The notes under the pieces are model-generated. The model ran no database searches, was not told the origin of the DNA, and saw nothing but the letters and a program-made list of their open reading frames with translations. From NCBI RefSeq assembly GCF_900172365.1, contig NZ_FWFJ01000005.1:62001-126000 (forward strand): a stretch of DNA of 64,000 nucleotides. The letters run 5' to 3'. Shown here one piece after another: positions 55,045 to 64,000 of the stretch. Source of the DNA: Roseovarius gaetbuli (GTDB lineage: Bacteria > Pseudomonadota > Alphaproteobacteria > Rhodobacterales > Rhodobacteraceae). The translations under genes and the position numbers were made by a program. The stretch's first letter is position 1, and each line of letters opens with the position of its first letter.

Positions 55045-57093
55045 ATGTCGAATGATCCCCTTGTTGTTTTTACCCCCTCGGGCAAACGTGGGCGGTTTCC
55101 CAAGGGCACGCCGGTCCTGACGGCGGCGCGGCAGTTGGGCGTTGACCTTGATTCGGTCTGCGGCGGTCGCGGGATTTGTTCGAAATGCCAGATCACGCCG
55201 GGCTATGGCGAGTTTTCAAAGCATGGCGTGACCGTGCAAGATAGGGCGCTGTCAGAGTGGAACAGTGTCGAGCAGCGCTATCAGGACAAGCGCGGCCTTA
55301 AGGCGGGGCGTCGCCTTGGCTGTCAGGCGCAGATCATGGGCGATGTGGTGATCGACGTGCCGCCCGAAAGCCAGGTTCACAAGCAGGTGGTGCGCAAGGC
55401 CGCCTCGGCCCGGGTGATCGAGATGGACCCGGCCACCAAGCTTTACTTCGTCGAGGTTGAAGAGGCCGATATGCACGAGCCGACCGGCGATCTGGAGCGG
55501 GTGGCGCGGGCATTGCGCGAGCAATGGGAAATCCCCGAAATCCACACCGACCTTAGCCTTTTGTCCAAGCTTCAGTCGGTGGTGCGCAAGGGCAAGTACC
55601 AGGTGACCGTGGCGCTTCACAAATCGCATAATGACACATCGGCGCGGGTGCTTGAGATCTGGCCCGGCCTGCATGAAGGCGGGCTTTATGGGCTTGCCAT
55701 CGATCTTGGCTCGACCACGGTTGCGGCGCATCTGACCAATCTTGAAACCGGCGAAGTGGTGGCAAGTTCCGGCATCATGAACCCGCAGATCCGCTTTGGC
55801 GAAGACCTGATGAGCCGGGTCAGCTATGCGATGATGAACCCCGGCGGCGACAAGGAAATGACCGCCTCGGTGCGCGATGCGCTCAACACTCTGGCCGAGG
55901 AAATCGCCAAGGAGGCGGGTATTGCCCCGGCGTTGATCGTGGAAACCGTGTTCGTCTGCAATCCGGTCATGCACCACCTTTTGCTTGGGATTGATCCGGT
56001 CGAACTTGGACAGGCGCCGTTTGCTCTTGCGACCTCGGGAAGCCTGTCGATGGATGCCAAAGAGCTTGATCTTAGCGTGATCAATCCGCGCGCGCGGGTC
56101 TATATCCTGCCGTGTATTGCGGGGCATGTGGGGGCCGATGCCGCCGCTGTGGCGCTGAGCGAAGAACCCGGCAAATCCGAGGATCTGGTGCTTATTGTCG
56201 ATGTGGGCACCAATGCCGAGATCCTGCTTGGCGACAAGACCCGCGTGCTGGCCTGTTCGTCGCCCACCGGCCCGGCGTTCGAGGGCGCGCAGATTTCAAG
56301 CGGACAGCGCGCAGCCCCCGGCGCGATTGACGCCATCCGGATTGATCCGGTCACCAAGGAGCCGCGCTTTCGCGTGATCGGAAGCGATCTTTGGTCGGAT
56401 GAAGAGGGTTTTGACGCGGCCACCGAGGGTAGCGGAATCACCGGTATCTGTGGCTCTGGCATCATCGAGGCGGTGGCCGAATTGCGCATGGCCGGCTTGC
56501 TCGACGAAAGCGGGCTTATCGGCTCGGCCGAGGCGACGGGCAGCGCGCGCATGATCGCCGAGGGGCGTACCCATGCCTATCTTATCTGTGACGCCACCGA
56601 TCAGGGTGGGCCGCGTATCACCGTCACCCAAGGCGATATCCGCGCCATTCAGCTTGCGAAATCGGCGCTTTATGCCGGCGCGCGCCTGTTGATGGACGAG
56701 CGCGGGGTCGACAAGGTCGATCGTGTGGTGCTGGCCGGGGCGTTTGGCGCCCATATCAGCAGCAAACATGCGATGGTTCTTGGCATGATCCCCGATGTGC
56801 CGCTGGACAAGGTCACGAGTGCGGGCAATGCGGCGGGCACCGGCGCGCGGATCGCGCTTTGCAACGTCGCCGCGCGTGCCGAGATCGAGCGTGTGGTCGG
56901 CCAGATCACCAAGGTCGAAACCGCGATCGAGCCGAAGTTTCAGGAACATTTCGTGGCCGCCAATGCCATTCCGCACAAGACCGACCCGTTCCCGGAGCTG
57001 GCCAAGATCGTCACACTGCCGAACCCGAGTTTTAACACGCGTGGCGAGGATGGCGAGGGCGACGGCGGGCGGCGCAGACGGCGGCGTTCGTAA
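55045..57093 (+). CDS. RamA-like corrinoid-activation protein (2Fe-2S plus ASKHA/DUF4445)
   Basis: A 682-residue protein. Residues 1-100 are a plant-type [2Fe-2S] ferredoxin (Cys39, Cys45, Cys48 and Cys93; CGGRGICSKC). From about 215 it is a DUF4445/ASKHA ATPase domain, with phosphate loop IDLGSTTVAAHLTNLETGE at about 219, VDVGTNAEILLG and AGAFGAHIS. Such proteins reductively reactivate Co(II) corrinoid methyltransferases using ATP. The C-terminus ends in a run of arginines (GRRRRRRS). No corrinoid protein gene is adjacent. The start at 55045 follows AGGA by 8 bases; an ATG six codons earlier is an alternative. Confidence 0.88.
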   Translation: MSNDPLVVFTPSGKRGRFPKGTPVLTAARQLGVDLDSVCGGRGICSKCQITPGYGEFSKHGVTVQDRALSEWNSVEQRYQDKRGLKAGRRLGCQAQIMGDVVIDVPPESQVHKQVVRKAASARVIEMDPATKLYFVEVEEADMHEPTGDLERVARALREQWEIPEIHTDLSLLSKLQSVVRKGKYQVTVALHKSHNDTSARVLEIWPGLHEGGLYGLAIDLGSTTVAAHLTNLETGEVVASSGIMNPQIRFGEDLMSRVSYAMMNPGGDKEMTASVRDALNTLAEEIAKEAGIAPALIVETVFVCNPVMHHLLLGIDPVELGQAPFALATSGSLSMDAKELDLSVINPRARVYILPCIAGHVGADAAAVALSEEPGKSEDLVLIVDVGTNAEILLGDKTRVLACSSPTGPAFEGAQISSGQRAAPGAIDAIRIDPVTKEPRFRVIGSDLWSDEEGFDAATEGSGITGICGSGIIEAVAELRMAGLLDESGLIGSAEATGSARMIAEGRTHAYLICDATDQGGPRITVTQGDIRAIQLAKSALYAGARLLMDERGVDKVDRVVLAGAFGAHISSKHAMVLGMIPDVPLDKVTSAGNAAGTGARIALCNVAARAEIERVVGQITKVETAIEPKFQEHFVAANAIPHKTDPFPELAKIVTLPNPSFNTRGEDGEGDGGRRRRRRS

Positions 57094-57195
57094 GGGGCAC
57101 CGGCGCTCGCCAGCCCTGACGGGCTGTCTCGCTTTGGGGTTGTGGCGGTGACGGTGCTGCGCGACACTTGACGCGAGACAGACGGAGGGCGACCC

Positions 57196-58890
57196 ATGGC
57201 AGAGCTGGAAGCGCGGATTGCACAGGGGCGGGGCGATGCCCCGGCCGATCTTGTGTTGCGCGGCGGCACGGTGTTTGACCTTGTGACCGGCGCGATGATC
57301 CCCGGCGATGTGGCGATTTGCGGTGATACCATCGTGGGCATCGGCGCGGTTTACGAGGGGCGCGAGGTGCTGGATGTGACTGGCATGACCTTGGTGCCCG
57401 GCTTTATCGACACCCATCTGCATATCGAAAGCTCGCTTGTCACGCCGTTTGAATTTGACCGCTGTGTTACGCCCCACGGGGTGACCACCGCGATCTGTGA
57501 CCCGCATGAAATTGCCAATGTCATCGGTCTTGACGGCATCCGCTATTTCCAAGAGGCCAGCACCCGCACGGTGATGGATATCCGGGTGCAATTGTCGTCT
57601 TGTGTGCCCTCGACCGACATGGAAACGGCGGGCGACGAGATTGACGCAGGGGCCCTTGCTGAGGTGATGGGGCATCCTTCGGGCATCGGGCTTGCCGAGT
57701 TCATGAATTACCCCGGCGTCATTCATCGTGATCCCGGTGCGATGGCCAAGCTGGCGCTGTTTGAGGGCGGTCATATCGACGGGCATTGCCCGCAACTCTC
57801 TGGTCGTGACCTCAATGCCTATTGTGCGGCGGGTATCCGCACCGAGCATGAGGCGACCACAGCCGAGGAGGCGCGCGAAAAGCTTCAGAAAGGCATGCGC
57901 GTGCTGATCCGCGAAGGATCGGTGAGCAAGGACCTGATCGCGCTTCAGCCGGTTTTGACCGATATTACAGCGCCTTACATGTGCCTGTGTACCGATGATC
58001 GCAACCCGCTTGATATCGCGGAAGAGGGCCATCTTGATCACATGATCCGCACCCTGATTGCGCGCGGCACGCCGGTTCTGGCGGCCTATCGCGCCGCGTC
58101 GCTGTCGGGTGCCGAGGCCTTTGGCCTTAAGGATCGCGGTGTGATCGCGCCCGGCAAGCGCGCCGATGTCGTCGCGGTTAAATCGCTTGAGGCTTGCGAT
58201 GTGCAACTTGTGCTCTGCGCCGGGCAACTGGCCGATCCGGCGGCCTTTGAGGCGCGCGCCACGGTGGCCCCGGTGGCGCGCGGATCGGTGAAGGCGCCCA
58301 AGGTCACGGCGCAGGATTTTCGCAGCGCGGGCAACCGCGAGGAAACCCATGTTATCGGCATTATCGAAGGTAAGATCATCACCGAACATCTGAATGAGGA
58401 CATCGCGATCAAGGACGGTGACAAGCGCCCCGATGTCGCGCGTGATCTGGCGCGGATCGCGGTGATCGAGCGGCATGGCAAGAACGGCAATATCGCCACC
58501 GGCTTTGTGCGCGGCTTTGGCATCAGGGCGGGGGCGATTGCCTCGACCGTCTGTCACGATCACCACAATATCGCCTGCGTCGGGGTCGATTACGCCGATA
58601 TGGCGCGCGCCGCCAACCGCCTTGGCGAGATTGAGGGCGGCTTTGTCGTGGTTCGCGATGGCGAGGTTCTGGCCGAACTGGCCCTGCCGGTGGCGGGCTT
58701 GATGAGCCTTGAGAACTTTGAGGTGGTGCGCGACCGTCTGATTGACCTGCGCGCGGCGGCCAAATCGCTTGGCGTCGGGTTACAGGAACCGTTCTTGCAG
58801 CTGGCGTTCCTGGCGCTGCCGGTCATTCCCGCGCTCAAGATCACCGATCGCGGGCTGGTCGATGTGACCCGCTTTGAGATTATAAGCTAG
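57196..58890 (+). CDS. ade: Adenine deaminase
   Basis: A 564-residue amidohydrolase converting adenine to hypoxanthine. Metal ligands HLHIESS, the DPHEIANV segment, [18 protein letters not shown] and the Asp in [11 protein letters not shown] all match AdeC/Ade enzymes; the C-terminal specific domain ends [20 protein letters not shown] precedes the ATG. Together with AMP nucleosidase (21221) it gives a salvage route from AMP to hypoxanthine. Its stop shares bases with the opposite Lrp-like gene. Confidence 0.96.
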   Translation: MAELEARIAQGRGDAPADLVLRGGTVFDLVTGAMIPGDVAICGDTIVGIGAVYEGREVLDVTGMTLVPGFIDTHLHIESSLVTPFEFDRCVTPHGVTTAICDPHEIANVIGLDGIRYFQEASTRTVMDIRVQLSSCVPSTDMETAGDEIDAGALAEVMGHPSGIGLAEFMNYPGVIHRDPGAMAKLALFEGGHIDGHCPQLSGRDLNAYCAAGIRTEHEATTAEEAREKLQKGMRVLIREGSVSKDLIALQPVLTDITAPYMCLCTDDRNPLDIAEEGHLDHMIRTLIARGTPVLAAYRAASLSGAEAFGLKDRGVIAPGKRADVVAVKSLEACDVQLVLCAGQLADPAAFEARATVAPVARGSVKAPKVTAQDFRSAGNREETHVIGIIEGKIITEHLNEDIAIKDGDKRPDVARDLARIAVIERHGKNGNIATGFVRGFGIRAGAIASTVCHDHHNIACVGVDYADMARAANRLGEIEGGFVVVRDGEVLAELALPVAGLMSLENFEVVRDRLIDLRAAAKSLGVGLQEPFLQLAFLALPVIPALKITDRGLVDVTRFEIIS

Positions 58891-59123
58891 AACGCCTTGA
58901 AGGTCAGGGTGGTCTCGGTCCGCTCGATCCCGCCGATATCAAGCAGGTTCTCGTTGATGTAATGCCCGACGTCCGCATTTTCCGGAATGTAGAGTTTCAG
59001 CAAAAGATCAAACGGCCCGCTGATCGAATAAAGCTCGGAGTGGATTTCGCGCAGAGCGATCTCTTCGGCGACGCGATAGGACGTGCCGGGCTTGCAGCGG
59101 ATATTCACGAAGACACAGCGCAT
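58887..59123 (-). CDS. Stand-alone Lrp/AsnC ligand-binding (RAM) domain protein
   Basis: A 78-residue protein consisting only of the RAM effector domain: [42 protein letters not shown] and [16 protein letters not shown]. There is no DNA-binding helix-turn-helix. Such single-domain proteins form decamers or modulate full-length Lrp proteins in some archaea. AAAGAGG lies 8 bases before the ATG. It is convergent with ade. Confidence 0.88.
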   Translation of the reverse strand: MRCVFVNIRCKPGTSYRVAEEIALREIHSELYSISGPFDLLLKLYIPENADVGHYINENLLDIGGIERTETTLTFKAF

Positions 59124-59195
59124 CTGAAAACCTCTTTTGAATGGTGGGCTGAGTTAACCACCGATTGCCCTGAAAGGGAAACCGGGAAAATCGCC

Positions 59196-59612
59196 TTAAT
59201 CCTCAATCCGGATCACGGTGTTGGCGCGACCGTTCGCAAGCACCATGTCAAACAGCGCCTTGGCGTTCTCGGGATGCAGGCGCACGCAACCGGCCGAGGC
59301 CGGGGTGCCAAGGCGGTCGATCTGGGTGGTGCCATGGATGGCGTAATTGCCGTTGAAAAAGATCGACCACGGCATCGGCGCGTTCTTGTAGAGCGTTGAA
59401 TAATGCATGCGCTTCATCGACTGCACGCCATAGGTGCCGATGGGCGTGCATTTGCCCGCCCGCGCGGTCGAGACCGGCCAGAAATACTGCGGCCGATCAT
59501 CAAGTGAGACGGTTATTTCCTGATCCGACAAATCAATGCGCACGTCGACCATCCCGGCCCGGGCCGTCAGCGGAAGCAAAAGAATGGCGAGCGTGGCGAG
59601 TGCGCGGATCAT
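59196..59612 (-). CDS. L,D-transpeptidase family protein (YkuD)
   Basis: A 138-residue secreted protein: signal peptide (MIRALATLAILLLPLTARAG), then a minimal YkuD domain with HGTTQIDRLGTPASAGCVRLHPE, where Cys is the nucleophile and His the base. L,D-transpeptidases make 3-3 cross-links or attach lipoproteins to peptidoglycan. No peptidoglycan-binding module. The start overlaps the terB-like stop by 4 bp, so the two are coupled. Confidence 0.92.
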   Translation of the reverse strand: MIRALATLAILLLPLTARAGMVDVRIDLSDQEITVSLDDRPQYFWPVSTARAGKCTPIGTYGVQSMKRMHYSTLYKNAPMPWSIFFNGNYAIHGTTQIDRLGTPASAGCVRLHPENAKALFDMVLANGRANTVIRIED

Positions 59613-60034
59613 AGGGTCATGTGGCGCGCCCGCGAGCCGCGCTCGATCGCGGCGGCATGCAGCCGGTCGATGTTGAGCTCATAGCGCAGCTCTTCCAAGA
59701 GCCGCAGTTCGCGTTCGTTCAGCGTTCCATCCGCCGCACCCACGTCACAGGCCAGGGCATAGGCCGTCTCGTTAAGCCGCTCCGGCAGGTCCGAGCGGAT
59801 GAGACCAAACAGCGCATCAAGCCCATCTTCGACGCTGAACAGGTCGAAAACGGTCCGAGAGACCACGCCAACCCGGTCCATATCGTAATCCGCAAAAATC
59901 GGCAGATTGTTGACGGCGCTTTCGATTTTCACCAATTCGGCAGTGCGGATGTCTTCGTCAGAGGCGGAAACGGCAATCATGACGGCCACAAGGCAATCTT
60001 GCGGGGTAAGGGAATGTTCGATCTGCTCGGTCAT
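59609..60034 (-). CDS. TerB-like tellurite resistance family protein
   Basis: A 141-residue helical protein of the TerB/DjlA-N superfamily: LTPQDCLVAVMIAVSASDEDIRTAELVKIESAV, then YALACDVGAADGTLNERELRLLEEL, the two halves carrying acidic Asp/Glu motifs thought to bind Ca or other metals. AAAGGCAACCCA precedes the ATG at 60034; the frame is open far upstream but only as shadow of lysK. It lies 120 bp from the divergent lysK start. Confidence 0.88.
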   Translation of the reverse strand: MTEQIEHSLTPQDCLVAVMIAVSASDEDIRTAELVKIESAVNNLPIFADYDMDRVGVVSRTVFDLFSVEDGLDALFGLIRSDLPERLNETAYALACDVGAADGTLNERELRLLEELRYELNIDRLHAAAIERGSRARHMTL

Positions 60035-60154
60035 TGGGTTGCCTTTCAGGCTTGCGCTGTTGCGGTGCAGAATATTGACTGTTGCGCCCCCCGGCAATAG
60101 GTAGCGGCGATGCCTTGTCGGTCTTTCGGCAAGGCGAATCCTGGAGAATACCCG

Positions 60155-61729
60155 ATGTCTGATCTGCGCGACGCTGCTATGAATTCGAAAGCCTGGCCTT
60201 TTGAAGAGGCGCGCCGCGTGCTCAAACGGTATGAAAAGGCGCCGCCGGAAAAGGGCTATGTGCTGTTTGAGACCGGGTATGGCCCCTCTGGCCTGCCGCA
60301 TATCGGCACCTTTGGTGAGGTGGCGCGCACCACGATGATCAAGCGCGCCTTTGAGGTGATAAGCGATATCCCGACGCGTCTTATCTGTTTTTCCGACGAC
60401 CTTGACGGCATGCGCAAGGTGCCGGGCAATGTGCCCGATCCCGAGGCGCTTGCCGAGCATCTGCAAAAGCCGCTGACAAGCGTGCCCGATCCCTTTGGCA
60501 CCCACGACAGTTTCGGCGCCCATAACAACGCCATGCTGCGCCGCTTCCTTGATACCTTCGGGTTTGAATACGAGTTCATCTCGGCCACGGAATTCTACGG
60601 CACTGGCCGGTTTGACGAGGTGCTTCTGCGCGCTGCGCGTGAGTATGACAAGGTCATGGCGATCATGCTCAAGTCGCTGCGCGAAGAGCGCCAGCAGACC
60701 TATTCGATCTTCCTGCCGATCCACCCCGAAACCGGTCGCGTGCTTTACGTGCCGATGAAAGAGGTGAACGCCGCCGAGGGCACCATCACCTTTGATGACG
60801 AAGACGGGCGCGAATGGACGCTCCCGCTGACCGGCGGCAACGTCAAACTGCAATGGAAGCCCGATTTCGGCGCACGATGGGCCGCGCTTGGTGTTGATTT
60901 CGAGATGTACGGCAAGGACCATTCCGCCAATACCCCGATCTATGACGGGATCTGCCGGGTGCTTGGTGGCCGCGCGCCCGAGCACTTCACCTACGAGCTG
61001 TTTTTGGATGAAAACGGCCAGAAGATTTCGAAAAGTTCGGGCAATGGCGTGTCGATCGACGAATGGCTGACCTATGCCGCCACCGAGAGCCTGTCGTACT
61101 TCATGTACCAAAAGCCCAAAACCGCCAAGCGGATGCATTTCGATGTGATCCCCAAGGCGGTTGACGAGTATCACCAGCAGTTGCGCGCCTATGCGACGCA
61201 GGATACGGCGGCGCGGCTCAACAATCCGGTCTGGCACATCCACGGCGGCGACGTGCCCGAAAGCCATATGGTGGTGTCGTTCTCGATGCTGCTCAATCTG
61301 GCCTCGGTCGCCTCGGCGCATGACAAAGAGGCGCTCTGGGGCTTTATTCGCCGCTATGCGCCCGATGCCAGCCCCGAAACCCACCCCGATCTGGATGCGG
61401 CGGCGGGCTATGCGGTCAAATATTACGAAGACTTCGTGGCGCCCGCGAAAACCTATCGTGCGCCGAATGATCTTGAGCGCGAGGCGCTGATTGACCTGCG
61501 CGATCAGCTTGCTGCCTATGATGGCCCGCTTGACGACGAAGCCCTGCAAAGCATCGTCTACGGTGTTGGCCGTGATCGGTTCGATCCGCTGCGCGACTGG
61601 TTCAAGACGCTCTACGAGGTGCTCTTGGGCGCAAGCCAGGGCCCGCGTTTCGGTGGCTTCATCGCGCTTTACGGGGTCAAGGAAACCGTGGCGCTGATCG
61701 ACGGGGGCCTTGCAGGCGAGCTGTCCTGA
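60155..61729 (+). CDS. lysK: Lysyl-tRNA synthetase, class I
   Basis: A 524-residue class I LysRS, the form found in archaea and alphaproteobacteria in place of the class II enzyme. The HIGH-type motif is in [15 protein letters not shown], and the KMSKS-type motif in [13 protein letters not shown]. The rest shows the alpha-helix-cage anticodon-binding region. GGAG precedes the ATG at 60155 by 9 bases. No second LysRS gene is visible, so this is probably the essential copy. Confidence 0.96.
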   Translation: MSDLRDAAMNSKAWPFEEARRVLKRYEKAPPEKGYVLFETGYGPSGLPHIGTFGEVARTTMIKRAFEVISDIPTRLICFSDDLDGMRKVPGNVPDPEALAEHLQKPLTSVPDPFGTHDSFGAHNNAMLRRFLDTFGFEYEFISATEFYGTGRFDEVLLRAAREYDKVMAIMLKSLREERQQTYSIFLPIHPETGRVLYVPMKEVNAAEGTITFDDEDGREWTLPLTGGNVKLQWKPDFGARWAALGVDFEMYGKDHSANTPIYDGICRVLGGRAPEHFTYELFLDENGQKISKSSGNGVSIDEWLTYAATESLSYFMYQKPKTAKRMHFDVIPKAVDEYHQQLRAYATQDTAARLNNPVWHIHGGDVPESHMVVSFSMLLNLASVASAHDKEALWGFIRRYAPDASPETHPDLDAAAGYAVKYYEDFVAPAKTYRAPNDLEREALIDLRDQLAAYDGPLDDEALQSIVYGVGRDRFDPLRDWFKTLYEVLLGASQGPRFGGFIALYGVKETVALIDGGLAGELS

Positions 61730-61864
61730 GCGAGGGCGGATGAGCGGCACCCTTCATTGCGCCGATTCTATCGCGCGGCTAGACTGCGTGTGACGCCCGT
61801 TTGCTTGCGCGAGATCAATGCAATGCAATGACAGGGCGGCTATCAAAACGGCAGGGAGAGCGTG

Positions 61865-62266
61865 ATGAAATATCTGATCGGATTTGGATTGATTGCGGCG
61901 GTCGCCGCCTGTGTGCAAAGCGCCACCATGCCAGACGCCAGCGAGGGTGCCGCGATTTTCGCCGAGAATTGCGCGCAATGTCATGGCACAGGCGGCAAGG
62001 GCGACGGGCCTTGGGCCAAGGGCATGACCCCGCCGCCTGCGGACCTGACCCAACTCTCGCCCGGCGGTGAATTCCCGCGCGCACATGTGCTCTCGGTGAT
62101 CGACGGATATGACCGCACTGGCCTTCCGGGGCAGGAGATGCCGGAGTTCGGCCTATTGCTTAAGGGCGACACCGTGCCTGTTGATGTGGGGGACGGCGTG
62201 CTGACCCCAACCCCGCGCCCCTTGGCGGCACTGATGGCCTATTTGCAAAGCATTCAGCAGGGCTAG
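61865..62266 (+). CDS. Cytochrome c lipoprotein
   Basis: A 133-residue monohaem c-type cytochrome. The N-terminus carries a lipoprotein signal (MKYLIGFGLIAAVAAC). Haem binding is CAQCHG, and the distal ligand candidate is Met in GQEMPEFG. GGGAG lies 6 bases before the ATG; a GTG one codon upstream is possible. It is flanked by lysK and, convergently, a polyamine-type permease, with no redox partner adjacent. Confidence 0.9.
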   Translation: MKYLIGFGLIAAVAACVQSATMPDASEGAAIFAENCAQCHGTGGKGDGPWAKGMTPPPADLTQLSPGGEFPRAHVLSVIDGYDRTGLPGQEMPEFGLLLKGDTVPVDVGDGVLTPTPRPLAALMAYLQSIQQG

Positions 62267-62277
62267 GGCGGCAAGGT

Positions 62278-63129
62278 TCAGGATTTGCGCTGAAACGCGA
62301 TCATCACCAGCGCAAGGCAGGACGAGCCGAGCATCAGCAACAGCGACACGGCATTGAGAAGCGGAGTAGAGCCTTCTTTGAGCCGGTCAAACATCGCGAT
62401 GGTCAGCGGTGCGTCAGAGCCGACAAGCATCAAGGTCGTGTTGAAGTTCTCGAAACTCATCAGGAACGCCACCACAAACGCCCCAATCATCGCGGGCATG
62501 AGATAGGGCAGGGTTATCGTGCGAATGGCCGTCAGCCGGTCTGCACCGAGGTTCAGGGCGGCCTCTTCCAGGGTGCGGTCAAACTTTTGAAGCCGCGCGG
62601 CGATCACCAGCGTGGCAATCGTGGTGATAAAGGAAAACTGCCCCAGAACCACCAGAACAAGGCCGGGGCGCAGGGCGGTGATATCCCACTTAACAGCGTC
62701 CCATGCACCGTTCGCAACCGTGCTTGAAAACACCAGGATCGAGATGCCAAGCACAATGCCGGGAATGACCAGCGGCAAGAGCATCAGCACGTATAAAAGG
62801 CCACGCCCGCGAAACTGATACCGATTGAAGAGAAACGCATTGCTCGTACCCACCGCCAGCGACAGCGCCGAGACGCACAAGCCCACAAAGGCCGAGGTGC
62901 CAATCGCGCGCAGGATCGGGCGTTCATGAAAAGCGCCAATTTGCGGGCGCGCATCGCCAAAGAACCAGTTCCAGGTAAACCCTTCCCAAGGCAGCGAGGG
63001 AAACTGGCTATCGTTGAAGGCAAACACCGCAACCACCGCCAGCGGCAGGCCGAGATAGACGAAGAACAGCACGATATACCCGGTATAGATAAGCCGGTAA
63101 GCGCGCGGTTGCGGCATCGAAGGTATCAT
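62278..63129 (-). CDS. ABC transporter permease, PotC type
   Basis: A 283-residue inner-membrane permease with six helices. The EAA loop is EEAALNLGADRLTAIRTITLPYLMPAM. The second permease of a spermidine/putrescine-type (polyamine or opine) importer. The start at 63129 follows GAGGGGG; the frame extends 11 codons upstream over the previous stop and is rejected. The binding protein and ATPase genes are outside the window. Confidence 0.93.
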   Translation of the reverse strand: MIPSMPQPRAYRLIYTGYIVLFFVYLGLPLAVVAVFAFNDSQFPSLPWEGFTWNWFFGDARPQIGAFHERPILRAIGTSAFVGLCVSALSLAVGTSNAFLFNRYQFRGRGLLYVLMLLPLVIPGIVLGISILVFSSTVANGAWDAVKWDITALRPGLVLVVLGQFSFITTIATLVIAARLQKFDRTLEEAALNLGADRLTAIRTITLPYLMPAMIGAFVVAFLMSFENFNTTLMLVGSDAPLTIAMFDRLKEGSTPLLNAVSLLLMLGSSCLALVMIAFQRKS

Positions 63130-63142
63130 CGCTTTGGCCCCC

Positions 63143-64000
63143 TCAACCCATTGTCTTTTCAAGCGTCTGGCCGGTCACGCGCAGCATGCCCCAGACAATC
63201 ACCGACGACAGGATCAAAAGCATGAAGCCAAACGCCGCGCCCAATTCCCAGTTAAAGCGCACGATGAACTGAGAATAGATCAGCTCGGTGAACCAGAGGC
63301 TATCCTTGCCGCCAAGCATGGTCGGCGTCAGGTAATTGCCGAGGCTAAGCATGAAGACCACGATCGACCCGGATACGATGCCCGGCGTGGCATGCGGGAT
63401 GATGATCTCGCGCAGGACGCTTATGCCGCTTCCGCCAAGGTCGTAACCCGCCTCGATCACCGCGTCGTCAAGGCTTTCAAGCGTCGTGACAAGCGGCACG
63501 ACCATGAACAGCATCGAGGTATAGACAAGCCCCACCATCATCGCCGCATCATTGTAAAGCATCTCGACCGGCCCCGAGGCGAGACCAAGATATTGCAGCA
63601 AGGTCGAGATCAACCCGGTTTCGCGCAGCAGGATCATCCAGCCAAACGTGCGCACAAGTTCGGACACCCAGAACGGCACGAGACAGAGCAGAAACAACGA
63701 GGATTGCGCCCGCCCCTTGGCGATCTTGGCAATGTAGAACGACACCGGAAAGGCGATCAAAAGGGTGATCACCGTGGCCAGCACCGACATCACGGCCGTG
63801 CGCATGAATGTCCGCAGGTAAAGCGGCTCGCCAAAGAAGGTCAGGTAATTGGCCGGGCTGGTGGCATATTGCCCGACGCCGACCCTTTCGCGCAGCGACA
63901 ACAGGAGCATGTCGATATGCGGGATGATGATCAGCAGTGTCAGCCACAGCAAAAGCGGCGTCAGCAAGAGGATAAAGCCAAGGCGGGTCCCGGCCTGCAT
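63143..64000 (-). CDS. ABC transporter permease, PotB type (partial at right edge)
   Basis: At least 285 residues of the first permease of the same importer. The EAA loop is VIEAGYDLGGSGISVLREIIIPHATPG. Its apparent start codon coincides with the last base of the window, so it may be an internal Met and the gene may extend further. It lies 13 bp upstream of the PotC-type gene and is co-transcribed with it. Confidence 0.9.
   Translation of the reverse strand: MQAGTRLGFILLLTPLLLWLTLLIIIPHIDMLLLSLRERVGVGQYATSPANYLTFFGEPLYLRTFMRTAVMSVLATVITLLIAFPVSFYIAKIAKGRAQSSLFLLCLVPFWVSELVRTFGWMILLRETGLISTLLQYLGLASGPVEMLYNDAAMMVGLVYTSMLFMVVPLVTTLESLDDAVIEAGYDLGGSGISVLREIIIPHATPGIVSGSIVVFMLSLGNYLTPTMLGGKDSLWFTELIYSQFIVRFNWELGAAFGFMLLILSSVIVWGMLRVTGQTLEKTMG

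Noticed and set aside
56296-58566. A 756-codon open frame antisense to the RamA-like and ade genes
   Set aside because: It is a GC-rich shadow of two well-recognised genes, with low-complexity His/Arg/Gly-rich sequence and no family match.

Overview
This window reads as a chromosomal segment of a marine-type alphaproteobacterium of the Rhodobacterales (Roseobacter group). The grounds are high GC with strong codon bias, a class I lysyl-tRNA synthetase, a CP4-like (class II) EPSP synthase, an xsc-pta-soeABC sulfonate/sulfite module under a TauR-type MocR regulator, and short dispersed intergenic repeats of a kind I associate from memory with this order. I saw no tRNA, rRNA, CRISPR array, prophage or transposase. 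Genes are densely packed and many adjacent genes overlap by 4 bp.

Layout. 1-6.4 kb: 3' end of a thiolase gene, a soluble hybrid histidine kinase, then yaaA, recQ and a YggT protein on the minus strand. 6.5-10.2 kb: hot-dog thioesterase-like protein, UMF1-type MFS transporter, mepA, a compact leader/terminator RNA element with an 18-codon ORF, and the ribosome-rescue gene arfB. 10.3-17 kb: fadH, a DUF4399 protein divergent from a LysR regulator, a decayed lectin-like gene, an FMN reductase, and a three-gene operon of exported CxxxC proteins ending in SCO. 17-21.2 kb: aroC, twin palindromic hairpins, an EamA exporter, HU, and a broken multi-spanning membrane gene interrupted by an AT-rich islet. 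21.2-28.5 kb: amn, VOC plus class II aldolase pair, lytic transglycosylase lipoprotein, SDR, divergent hutF/hutG, DUF1810.

28.6-35 kb: a tightly overlapping five-gene operon (molybdenum hydroxylase FAD subunit, fused [2Fe-2S]-Mo subunit, 6-hydroxynicotinate-reductase-like protein, UPF0280, DUF1185). It looks like a nitrogen-heterocycle catabolic unit and is the best candidate for undescribed biochemistry. 35-39.6 kb: ABC exporter half-transporter, secreted esterase, Tat-exported cyclase, two small membrane proteins. 39.7-48.9 kb (minus strand): tauR, xsc, pta, soeA, soeB, soeC. Xsc cleaves sulfoacetaldehyde to acetyl phosphate and sulfite, Pta makes acetyl-CoA, and SoeABC oxidises the sulfite. 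The taurine transporter and deaminating enzymes are not in the window.

48.9-54.9 kb: an ArsR regulator divergent from a NIPSNAP/ABM pair, a DoxX-like protein, RidA, aroA, a CaiB-type CoA transferase and a VTT/DedA-like membrane protein. 55-64 kb: a RamA-like corrinoid-activation ATPase (ASKHA), adenine deaminase convergent with a stand-alone Lrp/AsnC ligand domain, L,D-transpeptidase and TerB-like genes, lysK, a cytochrome c lipoprotein, and two polyamine-type ABC permeases running off the right edge. Start sites were chosen mainly by Shine-Dalgarno position and family length; functions are by protein-family recognition, without database searches.
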